From Paraburkholderia antibiotica (GTDB taxonomy: Bacteria > Pseudomonadota > Gammaproteobacteria > Burkholderiales > Burkholderiaceae), in assembly GCF_012927125.1 (NCBI RefSeq), contig NZ_JABBFZ010000002.1, forward strand, positions 310,001 to 374,000: a stretch of 64,000 bases of DNA, given 5' to 3'. The translations under genes were made by a program, and so were the position numbers. Shown piece by piece: positions 46,168 to 54,493 of this stretch. Under the pieces are notes generated by a model. The model was given only the letters and a program-made list of their open reading frames with translations. It had not been told where the DNA came from and made no database searches. The stretch's first letter is position 1, and each line of letters starts with the position of its first letter.

Positions 46168-48035
46168 CGGAGATGTCCTTGTGAAGAAATGGGGGAATTC
46201 GGAGTGGGTTCGGCTTGGGCGGCTTGGGCGGCTTGGGCGGCTTGGGCGGCGTTGGCAACGCGCGCGGCGCGTGCCGTGGGCGCCGGGCATTCGGCCGGCG
46301 CTGCGTCGGCTGGGCGCGCATCGGCCAGCGACAAACCCGCGAGGTAACCGAAGGTCATCGCCGGTCCGAGCGTGATGCCGCCGCTCGGATAGCAGCCGCC
46401 CATCATGCTCGCGCTGTCGTTGCCGACCGCGTAGAGACCCGGCATTGGCCGGCCCGCGTCGTCGAGCACGCGCGCGCTGGCATCCGTGGCGAGACCGGCG
46501 AACGTGCCGAGACTGCCGGGCAGCAGCTTGACCGCATAGAACGGGCCGTGTTCGAGCGGCGCGTTGCACGGATTCGGCTGGTGCTGCGCGTCACCCTGCA
46601 CGCGGTTGTACGGCGTCGAGCCCTTGTGAAACTGCGGATCGAAGCCGTCTTTCGCATAGCTGTTGTAGGTGGCGACAGTCGTTTGGAGTCCCTGGGGATC
46701 GATGCCGCATTGCGCGGCCAGATCGGCGAGGTTGTCGGCACGCTTCAGATAGCCCGAGCGACGATACGGCGCGGTCGGAAACGGAAACGGCTTCGAAAAA
46801 CCGAGCCCGTAGCGGCGCTGGAACCGGTGATCGCAGATCAGCCACGCGCAGACTTCCTCGCCCGCCGGCGTCGTGCCGATCAGCGCGCTGATGAAGTCGT
46901 GATACGACGATGCTTCGTTGACGAAGCGCTGCCCCGCGCGCGTGACCGCGATCACGCCCGGCTTCGCGCGCTCGATCAGATGCGGAAACGCAACCGCCGG
47001 CTCGCCGTGCTTGCGCGGCACGAGCGACACCGGCGCCCACGCGGCCGGCGTTTCGAGCGACGCGTCGAACAGCGCGCCGACCGCTTCGCCGAGCCGGATG
47101 CCGTCGCCGGTGTTGGTGAGCGGCGCGGCGGACCAGTGCTCGCGACCCGAACGCGTATAAGCGAAGGTTTGCGCACGGCGCGCGACGTCGTGCGGATAGC
47201 CGCCGCACGCGAGCACCACGCCACGGGCCGCTCGCACTTCATGCATGACGCCGTCGATCTCGACGCGCGCACCGCTCACGCGAGCGGGCGCGCCAGCCGC
47301 AGCGTTTTCGCGCAGCAAGGCCACCGCCTTCGCGTTCGTGCGCAGATCGACCGCGCGGTCCTGCGCCGATTTCAGCAGACGCGCAACCAGCGCATTGCCG
47401 TTCACCAGATGCATCGACCGGCCGTAGCGCAGCTTGTCGCGCGCGAATGCGGCGAGCCGGCGCAGCACGTGGGCGGCCGAGCGCGGCGAGCGCGTCGCGT
47501 TGAAGAAGTGCGCGAGATCCTGGCCGGACGCGATCGCCATGCCCTTCAGCGTCACCACGTCGAGCGGTTTGCGCAGCCGTTCGATCAGGTCGCCGAGTTC
47601 GCGACCGTCGAATGGCATCGCGCAGACCGAACGGCCGCCCGTCATCGAACCCGGCGACGTATGAAAGTCCGGAATGCGATTGCCGTCGACGAAACGCATC
47701 GCCGTCTCGCGCTCGAAAAACTCGACCATTTCGGGGCCGCGATCGAGCAACGCGTCGACCTTGGCCGCGTCGTAGTGCACGCCGAGTTCGCTGCGCAGAT
47801 AGGTCCGCGATGCTTCGGCTTCCTCAACGATGCCCGCGCGCGTGGCGAGCGGATTGCCCGGAATCCACATCCAGCCGCCCGACCATGCGCTGGTGCCGCC
47901 GAACACCTCGGCCTTCTCGGCCACCATCACGCGCAGGCCCCGGGTCGCCGCGGTGACCGCGGCGGCGAGTCCGGCCGCGCCGGAACCCAGCACCAGCACA
48001 TCGCATTCGAGAATCGGTTCGAGCTTCATGACCAT
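46164..48035 (-). CDS. FAD-dependent dehydrogenase, 3-ketosteroid-delta1-dehydrogenase-like (copy 1)
   Basis: This 623-residue flavoprotein has the FAD-binding motif GSGAAGLAAAV near residue 17, GGTSAWSGGWMWIP at about 46-59, and the C-terminal FAD region GNDSASMMGGCYPSGGITLG. Tyr in SYHDF and Tyr in GCYPSGG match positions of the catalytic tyrosines of KstD, which remove two hydrogens next to a ring ketone. The acceptor is probably a quinone or dye. The C-terminal 40 residues are an Ala/Gln repeat tail. It is coupled to the NIPSNAP gene. Confidence 0.88.
   Translation of the reverse strand: MVMKLEPILECDVLVLGSGAAGLAAAVTAATRGLRVMVAEKAEVFGGTSAWSGGWMWIPGNPLATRAGIVEEAEASRTYLRSELGVHYDAAKVDALLDRGPEMVEFFERETAMRFVDGNRIPDFHTSPGSMTGGRSVCAMPFDGRELGDLIERLRKPLDVVTLKGMAIASGQDLAHFFNATRSPRSAAHVLRRLAAFARDKLRYGRSMHLVNGNALVARLLKSAQDRAVDLRTNAKAVALLRENAAAGAPARVSGARVEIDGVMHEVRAARGVVLACGGYPHDVARRAQTFAYTRSGREHWSAAPLTNTGDGIRLGEAVGALFDASLETPAAWAPVSLVPRKHGEPAVAFPHLIERAKPGVIAVTRAGQRFVNEASSYHDFISALIGTTPAGEEVCAWLICDHRFQRRYGLGFSKPFPFPTAPYRRSGYLKRADNLADLAAQCGIDPQGLQTTVATYNSYAKDGFDPQFHKGSTPYNRVQGDAQHQPNPCNAPLEHGPFYAVKLLPGSLGTFAGLATDASARVLDDAGRPMPGLYAVGNDSASMMGGCYPSGGITLGPAMTFGYLAGLSLADARPADAAPAECPAPTARAARVANAAQAAQAAQAAQAEPTPNSPISSQGHLR
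46212..46247. repeat. 9-bp tandem repeat in the C-terminal coding tail of flavoprotein 1
   Basis: There are four perfect copies of GGCTTGGGC on the plus strand with partial copies at both ends. On the coding strand each unit gives Ala-Ala-Gln. The plus strand carries regularly spaced GGG runs, so it could form a G-quadruplex. Confidence 0.9.
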
Positions 48036-48078
48036 TCGCTTCGTCGGTGAGACACAAACTGATTTTGCGTCATTTGTT

Positions 48079-48090
48079 GAATATTATTCC
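48079..48090. promoter_or_regulatory. Shared operator candidate (GAATATTATTCC), copy upstream of flavoprotein 1
   Basis: The 12-mer GAATATTATTCC lies 44 bp upstream of the flavoprotein 1 start in an AT-rich 95-bp gap. It contains the near-palindrome GAAT-ATT-ATTC. The same 12-mer occurs in the promoter of flavoprotein 2. It resembles the GGAAATnATTTCC form reported for IclR, so the IclR-family regulator of this cluster is the likely ligand. Confidence 0.6.
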
Positions 48091-48130
48091 ATTTCACAAC
48101 TTCATTCAAACCAGGCTCAGCCCTGGTTCG

Positions 48131-49972
48131 TCAGACGATCTTTTCGTTGGCGGCTCGCGCGGCGGCATGGGCCACGGGCGCCATCGCCGGCTCGACCGAG
48201 ACGGAGCCCGAGACGGAGCCCGGGATTGAGCCAGCGCCCACGCCACTACTCGCAGCCTTCGCACGCGCCGCCGCGTCGCGCCCGGCCAGATAGGCGAACG
48301 CGAGCCCCGGCCCCAGCGTGATGCCGGGCCCCGGATAGACGCCGCCCATCACCGACTGCATGTCGTTGCCGCACGCGTAGAGCCCGCCAATCGGCTGGTC
48401 GTCGCGATTCAGCACACGAGCCTTGGCATCGCCGACGAGCCCGGTCGCGGCGCCGATATCGCCCGGATAGAGCCGCACCGCGTAGAACGGCGCGCGCGCG
48501 ATCGGGCCGAGGCACGGGTTCGGGCCCGGCCAGTTGGCGTCGCCGTTGGCGCGCTGATAATCGGTGGTGCCGCGCTGGAATTCCGGATCGATGCCGGTCT
48601 GCGCGTAGGCGCCGATCCGCGCGACGCTGTCGGCGAGACCGGCCGCGTCGATGCCGAGCTTCGCCGCGAGTTCGTCGAGCGTGGCGGCTTGCGTCAGGTA
48701 GCCGTCGGCGAGAAACGGCGCGAGGCCCTTGCCGCCCGGCCGCACCATGCCGAGGCCGTATTTGCGCAGCCCGTCCGCGTCGGTAACGAGAAACGCGGGC
48801 ACGGAGGGCGTCGTGCGATGCGCTTCCTGCATCGCGATGCCGGACAGGTGGTACGAGGTGTTTTCGTTAAGGAAGCGCCGACCTTGCCGATTCACGACGA
48901 TCATCCCCGGCTTGCCGCGATCCATGATGAAGTGCGGGAACACCGCGATGGTGCCGTCCGCGCGTTTGCGGATCGACACCGGCGCCCAGAACGCGTTGCT
49001 GAGCGCGCCTTCGCCGTAGCGCGCGCCGGCCGCGAGCGCGAGATCCTGCGCGCCGCCGCTATGGCCCGGCGCGCCTGGGCACCATGTGGGGTCGGCGCCC
49101 GGCAGCATCGCGCGACGCTTCTGCGGATGCCGGTTGAAACCGCCGCTCGCGAGAATCACGCCACCTGTCACCGTGATTTGCCGACGCTCGCCGTTCTGGC
49201 TCAGCGTGATGCCGTCGATCGCGCCGCTCGCGTTCGTGCGCAACGCTTCGAGCTTCGTGCTCACGAGCACCGTGACGTCGCGCGCGAGCAGCGAAGCCAG
49301 CAGCCGGCCGATCAGCGCATTGCCCATCACGAGACGCGTGCCGCGCGGCCAGTTGAGGCGGTCGCGCGCATGACGCGCGAGCAGCTTCACCGCGTGACGC
49401 AGCGACCTGAACGACTTCGTCATGTTCAGCAGATGCCCGACGTCGTCGCGATCGACCATCATGCCGCCGAGCACCGTGAACTCGGGAATCGGCGGGCGGA
49501 TCAGCGCGAAGTGACGGCCGAGCCTGCGACCGTCGAACGCGAGCGGTTCGAGCGCGCGGCCGCGCAGCGTCGAGCCTTCGAGCTCCGACAGATAGTCCGG
49601 ATGAAACGGCCGCGCCCGGTATTTGACGTCTGAATTCGCCTCGATATGCGCAACCGCCTGCGGTCCCGCCTGCAGGAACGCGCGACGCAACGCCGCGCTG
49701 CTGCGCTCGCCGACCGCGCGACGCAGAAAGTCTTCGGCGTTCGCGGCGCTGTCGTCGGGATTGATCGACGGGCCGTGCTGCGAGTTCGGTATCCACGTGG
49801 TGCCGGCCGAATAGGCAGTGGTGCCGCCGACGTATTCCGTGCTTTCGACCAGCAGCACGTGCGCGCCGTCGATCGCGGCAAACAGCGCCGCCGACATGCC
49901 CGCCCCGCCCGCGCCGATCACCACGACGTCGAACGTTTCGTGGTGCTGCAAACCGCTGAGTGTCTCCACCAT
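48131..49972 (-). CDS. FAD-dependent dehydrogenase, 3-ketosteroid-delta1-dehydrogenase-like (copy 2)
   Basis: This 613-residue paralogue of the neighbouring flavoprotein has the N-terminal motif GAGGAGMSAALFAA near residue 21, GGTTAYSAGTTWIP at about 49-62, and C-terminal GNDMQSVMGGVYPGPGITLG. The two catalytic-type tyrosines (in TSYHLSG and GVYPGPG) are kept. Two such enzymes in one cluster could introduce two double bases-paired unsaturations, that is two C=C bonds, into one ring. A tail of repeated Gly/Ser/Val residues ends the protein. It has its own AT-rich promoter shared with the divergent aroE-like gene. Confidence 0.88.
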   Translation of the reverse strand: MVETLSGLQHHETFDVVVIGAGGAGMSAALFAAIDGAHVLLVESTEYVGGTTAYSAGTTWIPNSQHGPSINPDDSAANAEDFLRRAVGERSSAALRRAFLQAGPQAVAHIEANSDVKYRARPFHPDYLSELEGSTLRGRALEPLAFDGRRLGRHFALIRPPIPEFTVLGGMMVDRDDVGHLLNMTKSFRSLRHAVKLLARHARDRLNWPRGTRLVMGNALIGRLLASLLARDVTVLVSTKLEALRTNASGAIDGITLSQNGERRQITVTGGVILASGGFNRHPQKRRAMLPGADPTWCPGAPGHSGGAQDLALAAGARYGEGALSNAFWAPVSIRKRADGTIAVFPHFIMDRGKPGMIVVNRQGRRFLNENTSYHLSGIAMQEAHRTTPSVPAFLVTDADGLRKYGLGMVRPGGKGLAPFLADGYLTQAATLDELAAKLGIDAAGLADSVARIGAYAQTGIDPEFQRGTTDYQRANGDANWPGPNPCLGPIARAPFYAVRLYPGDIGAATGLVGDAKARVLNRDDQPIGGLYACGNDMQSVMGGVYPGPGITLGPGLAFAYLAGRDAAARAKAASSGVGAGSIPGSVSGSVSVEPAMAPVAHAAARAANEKIV

Positions 49973-50068
49973 CTGCTGCTCCTGTGTGCTCGTGGCGCCT
50001 GCTCCGCCGGGGACCGTCGGAACGGTCGCGGCAGATTTTTTGCCAGATCTAGAATTTGCTTTTCTATT

Positions 50069-50081
50069 GGAATATTATTCC
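50069..50081. promoter_or_regulatory. Shared operator candidate (GGAATATTATTCC) in the flavoprotein 2/aroE-like divergent promoter
   Basis: GGAAT-ATT-ATTCC is a 5-bp inverted repeat with a 3-bp centre. It lies 97 bp upstream of flavoprotein 2 and 107 bp upstream of the aroE-like start, in the AT-rich middle of a 215-bp divergent promoter. Twelve of its 13 bases recur upstream of flavoprotein 1. It is probably the site of the cluster's IclR regulator. Confidence 0.65.
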
Positions 50082-50187
50082 GAAAAAACAAAAAAGCAAA
50101 GTTTTCTGAACACTCACAACGACAGCAACACCTCGCGCCTTGCATCGGGCACGATGCAAACAGGCGTCCATTTCAGGAGATTCGACC

Positions 50188-51036
50188 ATGCAGCAGGCAG
50201 CAACCTCTTCGTTTGCCGCGTCGCTGGACGCCGGTTTGAGCGGCGCGACGCGCGTGTATTTCATCGTCGGCGATCCGATCGCACAGGTGCGCTCGCCGGC
50301 CGGCGTGACCGCCGCGTTGCGCGCGGCCGGCCGCGATGCGCTGGTGGTGCCCGCGCACGTCGCGCCGGCCGACCTGCCCGCGTTCTTCGCGGGCATCGCG
50401 CCGATGCGCAACGTCGACGGCGTGATCATCACGGTGCCGCACAAGTTCAGCGCCGCGAGCTATTGCGCGACGCTCGCCGACGCCGCCGCGTTCCTCGGCG
50501 CGGCCAACACGCTGCGTCGCAACGCGGACGGCAGCTGGCACGGCGGCATGTTCGACGGCACCGGCTTCGTCGCGGCACTGGTTGCCGCGGGCTGCGAATT
50601 GCGCGGCAAACGCGCGCTGCTGGTGGGCGCGGGCGGCGCCGGTTCGGCGATCGGGCACGCGCTGATCCAGGGCGGCGTCGGCTCGCTCGACGTGCGCGAC
50701 AACGATGCCGAACGCACCGGCTCGCTCACCGCGCGGCTCAATGCGCTCGGACATGGCGCGGCGCGCGGCGTGGGCGCCGACGTCGCGGCGCATACGTATG
50801 ACGTGGTGGTGAACGCGTCGCCGCTCGGCATGCGCGCGGGCGATCCGTTGCCGATCGACGTCGCGAACTTGCCGGCCACGACTTTCGTCGGCGACGTGGT
50901 GACGAAGCCGCCGCTGACGCCGCTGATCGAAGCGGCCCGCGCGCGCGGCTGCGTCACCGTGACGGGCACGCAGATGTTCGAACGCGTATGCGAACGGATG
51001 GTGGAGTTTTTGCTGGAGACGGCGCCGGGGGTTTGA
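50188..51036 (+). CDS. Shikimate/quinate dehydrogenase-like (AroE family) with altered substrate site
   Basis: This 282-residue enzyme has the AroE fold: VPHK with catalytic Lys86, ANTL with Asn107, FDGTG with catalytic Asp123, and the NAD(P) loop GAGGAGSA near 148-155. One of the two serines that hold the shikimate carboxylate is lost (QVRSP, Val34 for Ser; Ser36 kept), and the conserved C-terminal Gln is missing (GTQMFERVCERM). It therefore probably oxidises a related hydroxy-cyclohexane acid rather than shikimate. AGGAGA precedes ATG 50188. It is divergent from flavoprotein 2. Confidence 0.85.
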   Translation: MQQAATSSFAASLDAGLSGATRVYFIVGDPIAQVRSPAGVTAALRAAGRDALVVPAHVAPADLPAFFAGIAPMRNVDGVIITVPHKFSAASYCATLADAAAFLGAANTLRRNADGSWHGGMFDGTGFVAALVAAGCELRGKRALLVGAGGAGSAIGHALIQGGVGSLDVRDNDAERTGSLTARLNALGHGAARGVGADVAAHTYDVVVNASPLGMRAGDPLPIDVANLPATTFVGDVVTKPPLTPLIEAARARGCVTVTGTQMFERVCERMVEFLLETAPGV

Positions 51037-51280
51037 GCGACGTCGGGCGTATGAACGGGGCGCGGCGCGCTGCTACACTGGCGCGCTAATTACCGGGTCG
51101 GGGATTACGCACTGGATGGAGGCGGCATGGTCCGGCAGCGCGCGAGTGCGGCGCGCTTTGCGTCGAGATCTGCTTCAAGACGCGTGTCGCGCTTTGTATG
51201 GCGACGCACGTCGAGATTCACGTCGCCTCTCCGTGCGTGACCTTTTTATCGCCCTCTTTCACCTTCATTCGCGCCAACCC

Positions 51281-51904
51281 ATGCTTCGATTCGACAACCT
51301 CAGCAAACGCTTCGGCGAGCGTGTCCTGTTCGAAGGACTGCATTTCGACGCGGCCGCCGGCTGCATCGCGTTGAACGATGAATCCGGCAGCGGCAAATCG
51401 ACGTTGCTCGGCATCCTCGCCGGCGCGATCGATGCCGATAGCGGCGAGGTCCGGCTCGGCGGTCATTCGCTGCGCAACGCGCCGCATGCCGCGCAAGCGA
51501 TCCTCACCTACGTGCCGGAAGACAGCATGAGCTGGCCGGATCAAACCGGCCACGCCTACCTGCAACAGATCGCGGCGGCACGCCACACCACGCTCGACGA
51601 CCACGTCCTCGCGCTCGCCGAACGCTTCGGCCTCGCACCGCATCTGGACAAGCGTTTCGAGCAGATGTCGTATGGCAGCCGCAAGAAGGTGTTTCTGACC
51701 GCGGCCGCGCTGGGCGACACCCGCGTGCTGATCGCCGACGAACCGGCGGGCGGACTCGACGCGTCCGCGCGCGCGGTGCTGGCCGAGCTGTTCCGAACGC
51801 TCGGCACCACGCGCACGGTGTTTTTCACGAGTTACGACGACGCGTTCACGCAGGCTTGCGCGGCGACGTGTATCAGCTTCGCCGATCTGGCGCGGCCGGG
51901 CTGA
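51281..51904 (+). CDS. Orphan ABC-type ATPase with degenerate motifs
   Basis: This 207-residue protein has an ABC ATPase fold: Walker A DESGSGKST (first Gly replaced by Asp), signature MSYGSRKK instead of LSGGQ, and Walker B VLIADEPAGGLD. No permease gene is adjacent. It resembles short ABC proteins such as CcmA or YnjD types. A longer frame begins at 51116, but the domain starts at ATG 51281. ATP binding may be kept; transport is uncertain. Confidence 0.75.
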   Translation: MLRFDNLSKRFGERVLFEGLHFDAAAGCIALNDESGSGKSTLLGILAGAIDADSGEVRLGGHSLRNAPHAAQAILTYVPEDSMSWPDQTGHAYLQQIAAARHTTLDDHVLALAERFGLAPHLDKRFEQMSYGSRKKVFLTAAALGDTRVLIADEPAGGLDASARAVLAELFRTLGTTRTVFFTSYDDAFTQACAATCISFADLARPG

Positions 51905-52084
51905 GTTCGGGTTTGAGTTCGGGCCTAGGCTTAGGTTCACGCTCGAACGCGGGCGTGAACGCGAGCCAGAACTCGCACCCGAGTTCGCACCGCCACCCAC
52001 ACGGCGCTACGCAAGTCGCCGCTCGCAAGAACCGACCGCCGCGAACGCAACGATGGCAATGACGGCAACGAGCGCACCAACCCC

Positions 52085-53092
52085 TCAGATCGCCACGCAG
52101 ATCTTGCCGAAATGCGCGCCCGACGCTTCGTGCCGGAACGCATCGGCAAGCTTGTCGAGTTCGAAGGTGCTGTCGATCACCGGCTTGATGCCGGTCGTTT
52201 CGAGCGCGCGCACCATCTCGATCTGCTCCTGACGACTACCCACAATCAGGCCTTGCAGCCGCTGCTGCCGCGCCATCAGATGCGCGGTCGGCACCTGACC
52301 CGCGCGGCCGGTCAACACGCCGATCAGCGCGATATGTCCGCCGATCCGGCATGCGGTGATCGATTGCGGCAGCGTGCCCGGACCGCCCACCTCGATCACG
52401 TGATCGACGCCGCGTCCATTCGTCAGGCGACGAACTTCGTTGCCCCACTCGGGGTTGTCGCGATAGTTGATCGTGTGGTCCGCGCCGAGTGCGCGCAGCT
52501 TCGCGAGCTTCGCATCCGACGACGACGTCGCGATCACCGACGCCCCCATCGCCTTCGCCATCTGCAGGCCGAAGATCGACACGCCGCCGGTGCCGAGCAC
52601 GAGCACGGTGCTGCCCGCCTTCAACTGCCCATCGACGACGAGCGCGCGCCACGCGGTCAAGCCGGCTGTCGTCAGCGTCGCCGCTTCGGCGTGGCTATAG
52701 CCGGCCGGCGCATGCGTGAAGTAATGGCTCGGCAGCACGACGACTTCGCGCGCGTAACCGTCGACGCCATCGCCCGGCGTGGTCGAGAAATCGGCGATCG
52801 CGGGTGGGCCGTTTTCCCACAGCGGAAAGAAGCACGACACCACCTGATCGCCGACCTTGAATTCGCGCACGCCCTCGCCGACCGCTTCGACGACGCCCGC
52901 GCCGTCGGCCATCGGAATGCGGCCCGCGTCGGCCGGCAGATTGCCGGTGACGACGCCGTAGTCGTGGAAATTCAGCGAGCTCGCGCGCACGCGCACGCGA
53001 ATCTGCCCCGCGGCGGGCTGACCGGGGTCGGCGAGATCGACCACCTGCAGACTATCGACGGTGGCGGGCGAACCGATTCTGACGGCTTTCAT
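52085..53092 (-). CDS. Zinc-type alcohol dehydrogenase-like protein (MDR superfamily)
   Basis: This 335-residue NAD(P)H-dependent oxidoreductase has the MDR layout: an N-terminal GroES-like domain (MADGAGVVEAVGEGVREFKVGD in the middle) and a Rossmann domain with LGTGGVSIFGLQMAKAMGA near 170-188. The cysteine ligands of structural zinc are absent, so it is closer to quinone oxidoreductase-like members. The substrate is unknown. A longer frame from 53191 is less likely than ATG 53092, which starts MKAVRIG as usual for the family. Confidence 0.88.
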   Translation of the reverse strand: MKAVRIGSPATVDSLQVVDLADPGQPAAGQIRVRVRASSLNFHDYGVVTGNLPADAGRIPMADGAGVVEAVGEGVREFKVGDQVVSCFFPLWENGPPAIADFSTTPGDGVDGYAREVVVLPSHYFTHAPAGYSHAEAATLTTAGLTAWRALVVDGQLKAGSTVLVLGTGGVSIFGLQMAKAMGASVIATSSSDAKLAKLRALGADHTINYRDNPEWGNEVRRLTNGRGVDHVIEVGGPGTLPQSITACRIGGHIALIGVLTGRAGQVPTAHLMARQQRLQGLIVGSRQEQIEMVRALETTGIKPVIDSTFELDKLADAFRHEASGAHFGKICVAI

Positions 53093-53341
53093 GTTTCGTT
53101 CCTTGGTGAGTGGCGCGGGCGCATCGGTGGCGCTGTGCAAAGCGCGCGCCCGCATCGGGAAGGCATGTCCTCGCTTCGTGCCCGGGCGCAAACCCGGCAG
53201 CGCTCAGGCAAGAACGCTGAGCGGCAACGCGTGGGCAACAACGAAGCGGGAACAACGCGTAAGAGCAAGTCGCCGAAGATTACCGCAAGCGCTTGCCGCG
53301 CGTCGGCGAGCGCGCAAGATCCAACGCGCGCCCGGGCCGCG

Positions 53342-53656
53342 TCATTTGACGGTCTGGATCACCTCGAAGCCCTCGAACTCGGGATGGCCGAGATAGAGCA
53401 CGCGGTTTTCGTTGCCGGCGCTGCGATGCGCGGCGCGAAACGCGTCGGACTTCGTCCATGCTTCGAACGATGCGTGGTCGCGCCAGATCGTATGGCTCGA
53501 ATACAGCACGTGATCGTCCTTGCGCGGTCCCTTCAGCAGATGGAATTCGACGAAGCCCGGCACCTCTTTCAGATGGGTGTCACGGGTGGTCCATAGATGT
53601 TCGAAGGCAGCCTCGGAGCCGGGCGCCACTTTGAAACGGTTCATCGCGATGTACAT
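53342..53656 (-). CDS. Antibiotic biosynthesis monooxygenase (ABM) domain protein
   Basis: This 104-residue single-domain protein has the ABM ferredoxin-like fold: MYIAMNRFKVAPGSEAAFEH at the start, PGFVEFHLLKG at about 34-44, and SHTIWRDHASFEAWTKSDAFRAAH at about 54-77. Members include IsdG-like haem-degrading and quinol monooxygenases. The family match is good, the substrate open. It lies alone, with the copper genes divergent. Confidence 0.85.
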   Translation of the reverse strand: MYIAMNRFKVAPGSEAAFEHLWTTRDTHLKEVPGFVEFHLLKGPRKDDHVLYSSHTIWRDHASFEAWTKSDAFRAAHRSAGNENRVLYLGHPEFEGFEVIQTVK

Positions 53657-53760
53657 GCTGTCGGCCTCGTTGTGTGGGTGACGCGGCGTGGCGCATGCCG
53701 CGTCGATCGTTGGATCGTCGTGCGGGTTTCATTATAGGCACGCGAATCCCGCTCACGCGC

Positions 53761-53791
53761 TTGACCTTACCACCGTAGGAAGGTCCACGAT
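53761..53791 (+). promoter_or_regulatory. CueR-type (MerR-family) copper promoter
   Basis: TTGACC (-35-like) overlaps an inverted repeat, ACCTTAC at 53764-53770 and GGAAGGT at 53778-53784, separated by 7 bases, as in E. coli copA/cueO promoters read by CueR. The spacer to any -10 is long (about 19-20), as expected for MerR-type promoters, and the -10 itself is poor. It lies 31 bp before the HMA chaperone gene. Confidence 0.7.
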
Positions 53792-53821
53792 GCACGAATG
53801 ACTTTTCAGCAGAGGTAAAAG

Positions 53822-54019
53822 ATGGAACTCACGATTCCCGACATGCGTTGCGGCGGCTGCGCGAAAGCCGTCACGAATGCGTTGAACCGGGTCGACCCGG
53901 CCGCGCGGATCGATATCGACGTGCCCGTTAAAATCGCGAAGGTCGCGTCGAGGCTGCCTGAGCACACGCTGATCGAAGCGATCGAGGCAGCCGGCTTTCA
54001 TCCCGTACGCAATAGTTGA
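53822..54019 (+). CDS. Heavy-metal-associated domain copper chaperone (CopZ-like)
   Basis: This 65-residue single HMA domain has the metal site MRCGGC (Cys10, Cys13). It should carry Cu(I) in the cytoplasm and hand it to a P-type ATPase or a regulator. The ribosome site AGAGG is well placed. The CueR-like promoter upstream supports copper induction. No CopA ATPase or CueR gene is in the window. Confidence 0.92.
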   Translation: MELTIPDMRCGGCAKAVTNALNRVDPAARIDIDVPVKIAKVASRLPEHTLIEAIEAAGFHPVRNS

Positions 54020-54081
54020 TTCAGGCTTTTGATTGCAGTAGCAGCGTCACCGAGAACCACCCTTTTCAACGGACAGCCAAT

Positions 54082-54477
54082 ATGAAAAACCTTCGCGCCT
54101 TGCGCGCTCTCTGTGTGTTCAGCGGTTTCGCGTTCGCGGCGGCAGCCATGCCGGCCCACGCGCAGCATCAGGGCATGCCCGGCATGGATATGTCGGGTTC
54201 GGCGCACGCCGATGCGGGTGCATCGACCGAGGCCTTCAAGGCCGCCGACGAACGGATGATGCACGACATGAGCGCCCCGGAATACACCGGCGACGCCGAC
54301 CGCGATTTCGTCGCGCATATGATTCCGCACCACCAGGGCGCGATCGAAATGGCGCAGGCCGAGTTGAAGTACGGCAAGGATGCGCAGATCCGGCAACTGG
54401 CGCGCAATATCATCAAGGCACAGCACGACGAGATTGCGTTCATGCAGCGCTGGCAGGAAAAGCACGGCGGCAAGTAA
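54082..54477 (+). CDS. DUF305 family periplasmic protein (CopM-like)
   Basis: This 131-residue protein has a signal peptide (cleavage near AHA-QH, residue 28), a Met/His-rich mature N-terminus (HQGMPGMDMSG) and a DUF305 domain with HMIPHHQGAIEMAQ and AQHDEIAFMQRW. The His/Met content fits periplasmic copper binding, as for CopM. It follows the chaperone gene by 62 bp and shares its CueR-type promoter. A strong terminator follows. Confidence 0.88.
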   Translation: MKNLRALRALCVFSGFAFAAAAMPAHAQHQGMPGMDMSGSAHADAGASTEAFKAADERMMHDMSAPEYTGDADRDFVAHMIPHHQGAIEMAQAELKYGKDAQIRQLARNIIKAQHDEIAFMQRWQEKHGGK

Positions 54478-54493
54478 TCGCTAGCCGGGATCG

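Noticed and set aside
44675..46321. Long minus-strand frame covering the TIM-barrel and NIPSNAP region
   Set aside because: Only the part from 45511 downstream matches a protein family; the upstream part overlaps NIPSNAP and the flavoprotein in another frame.
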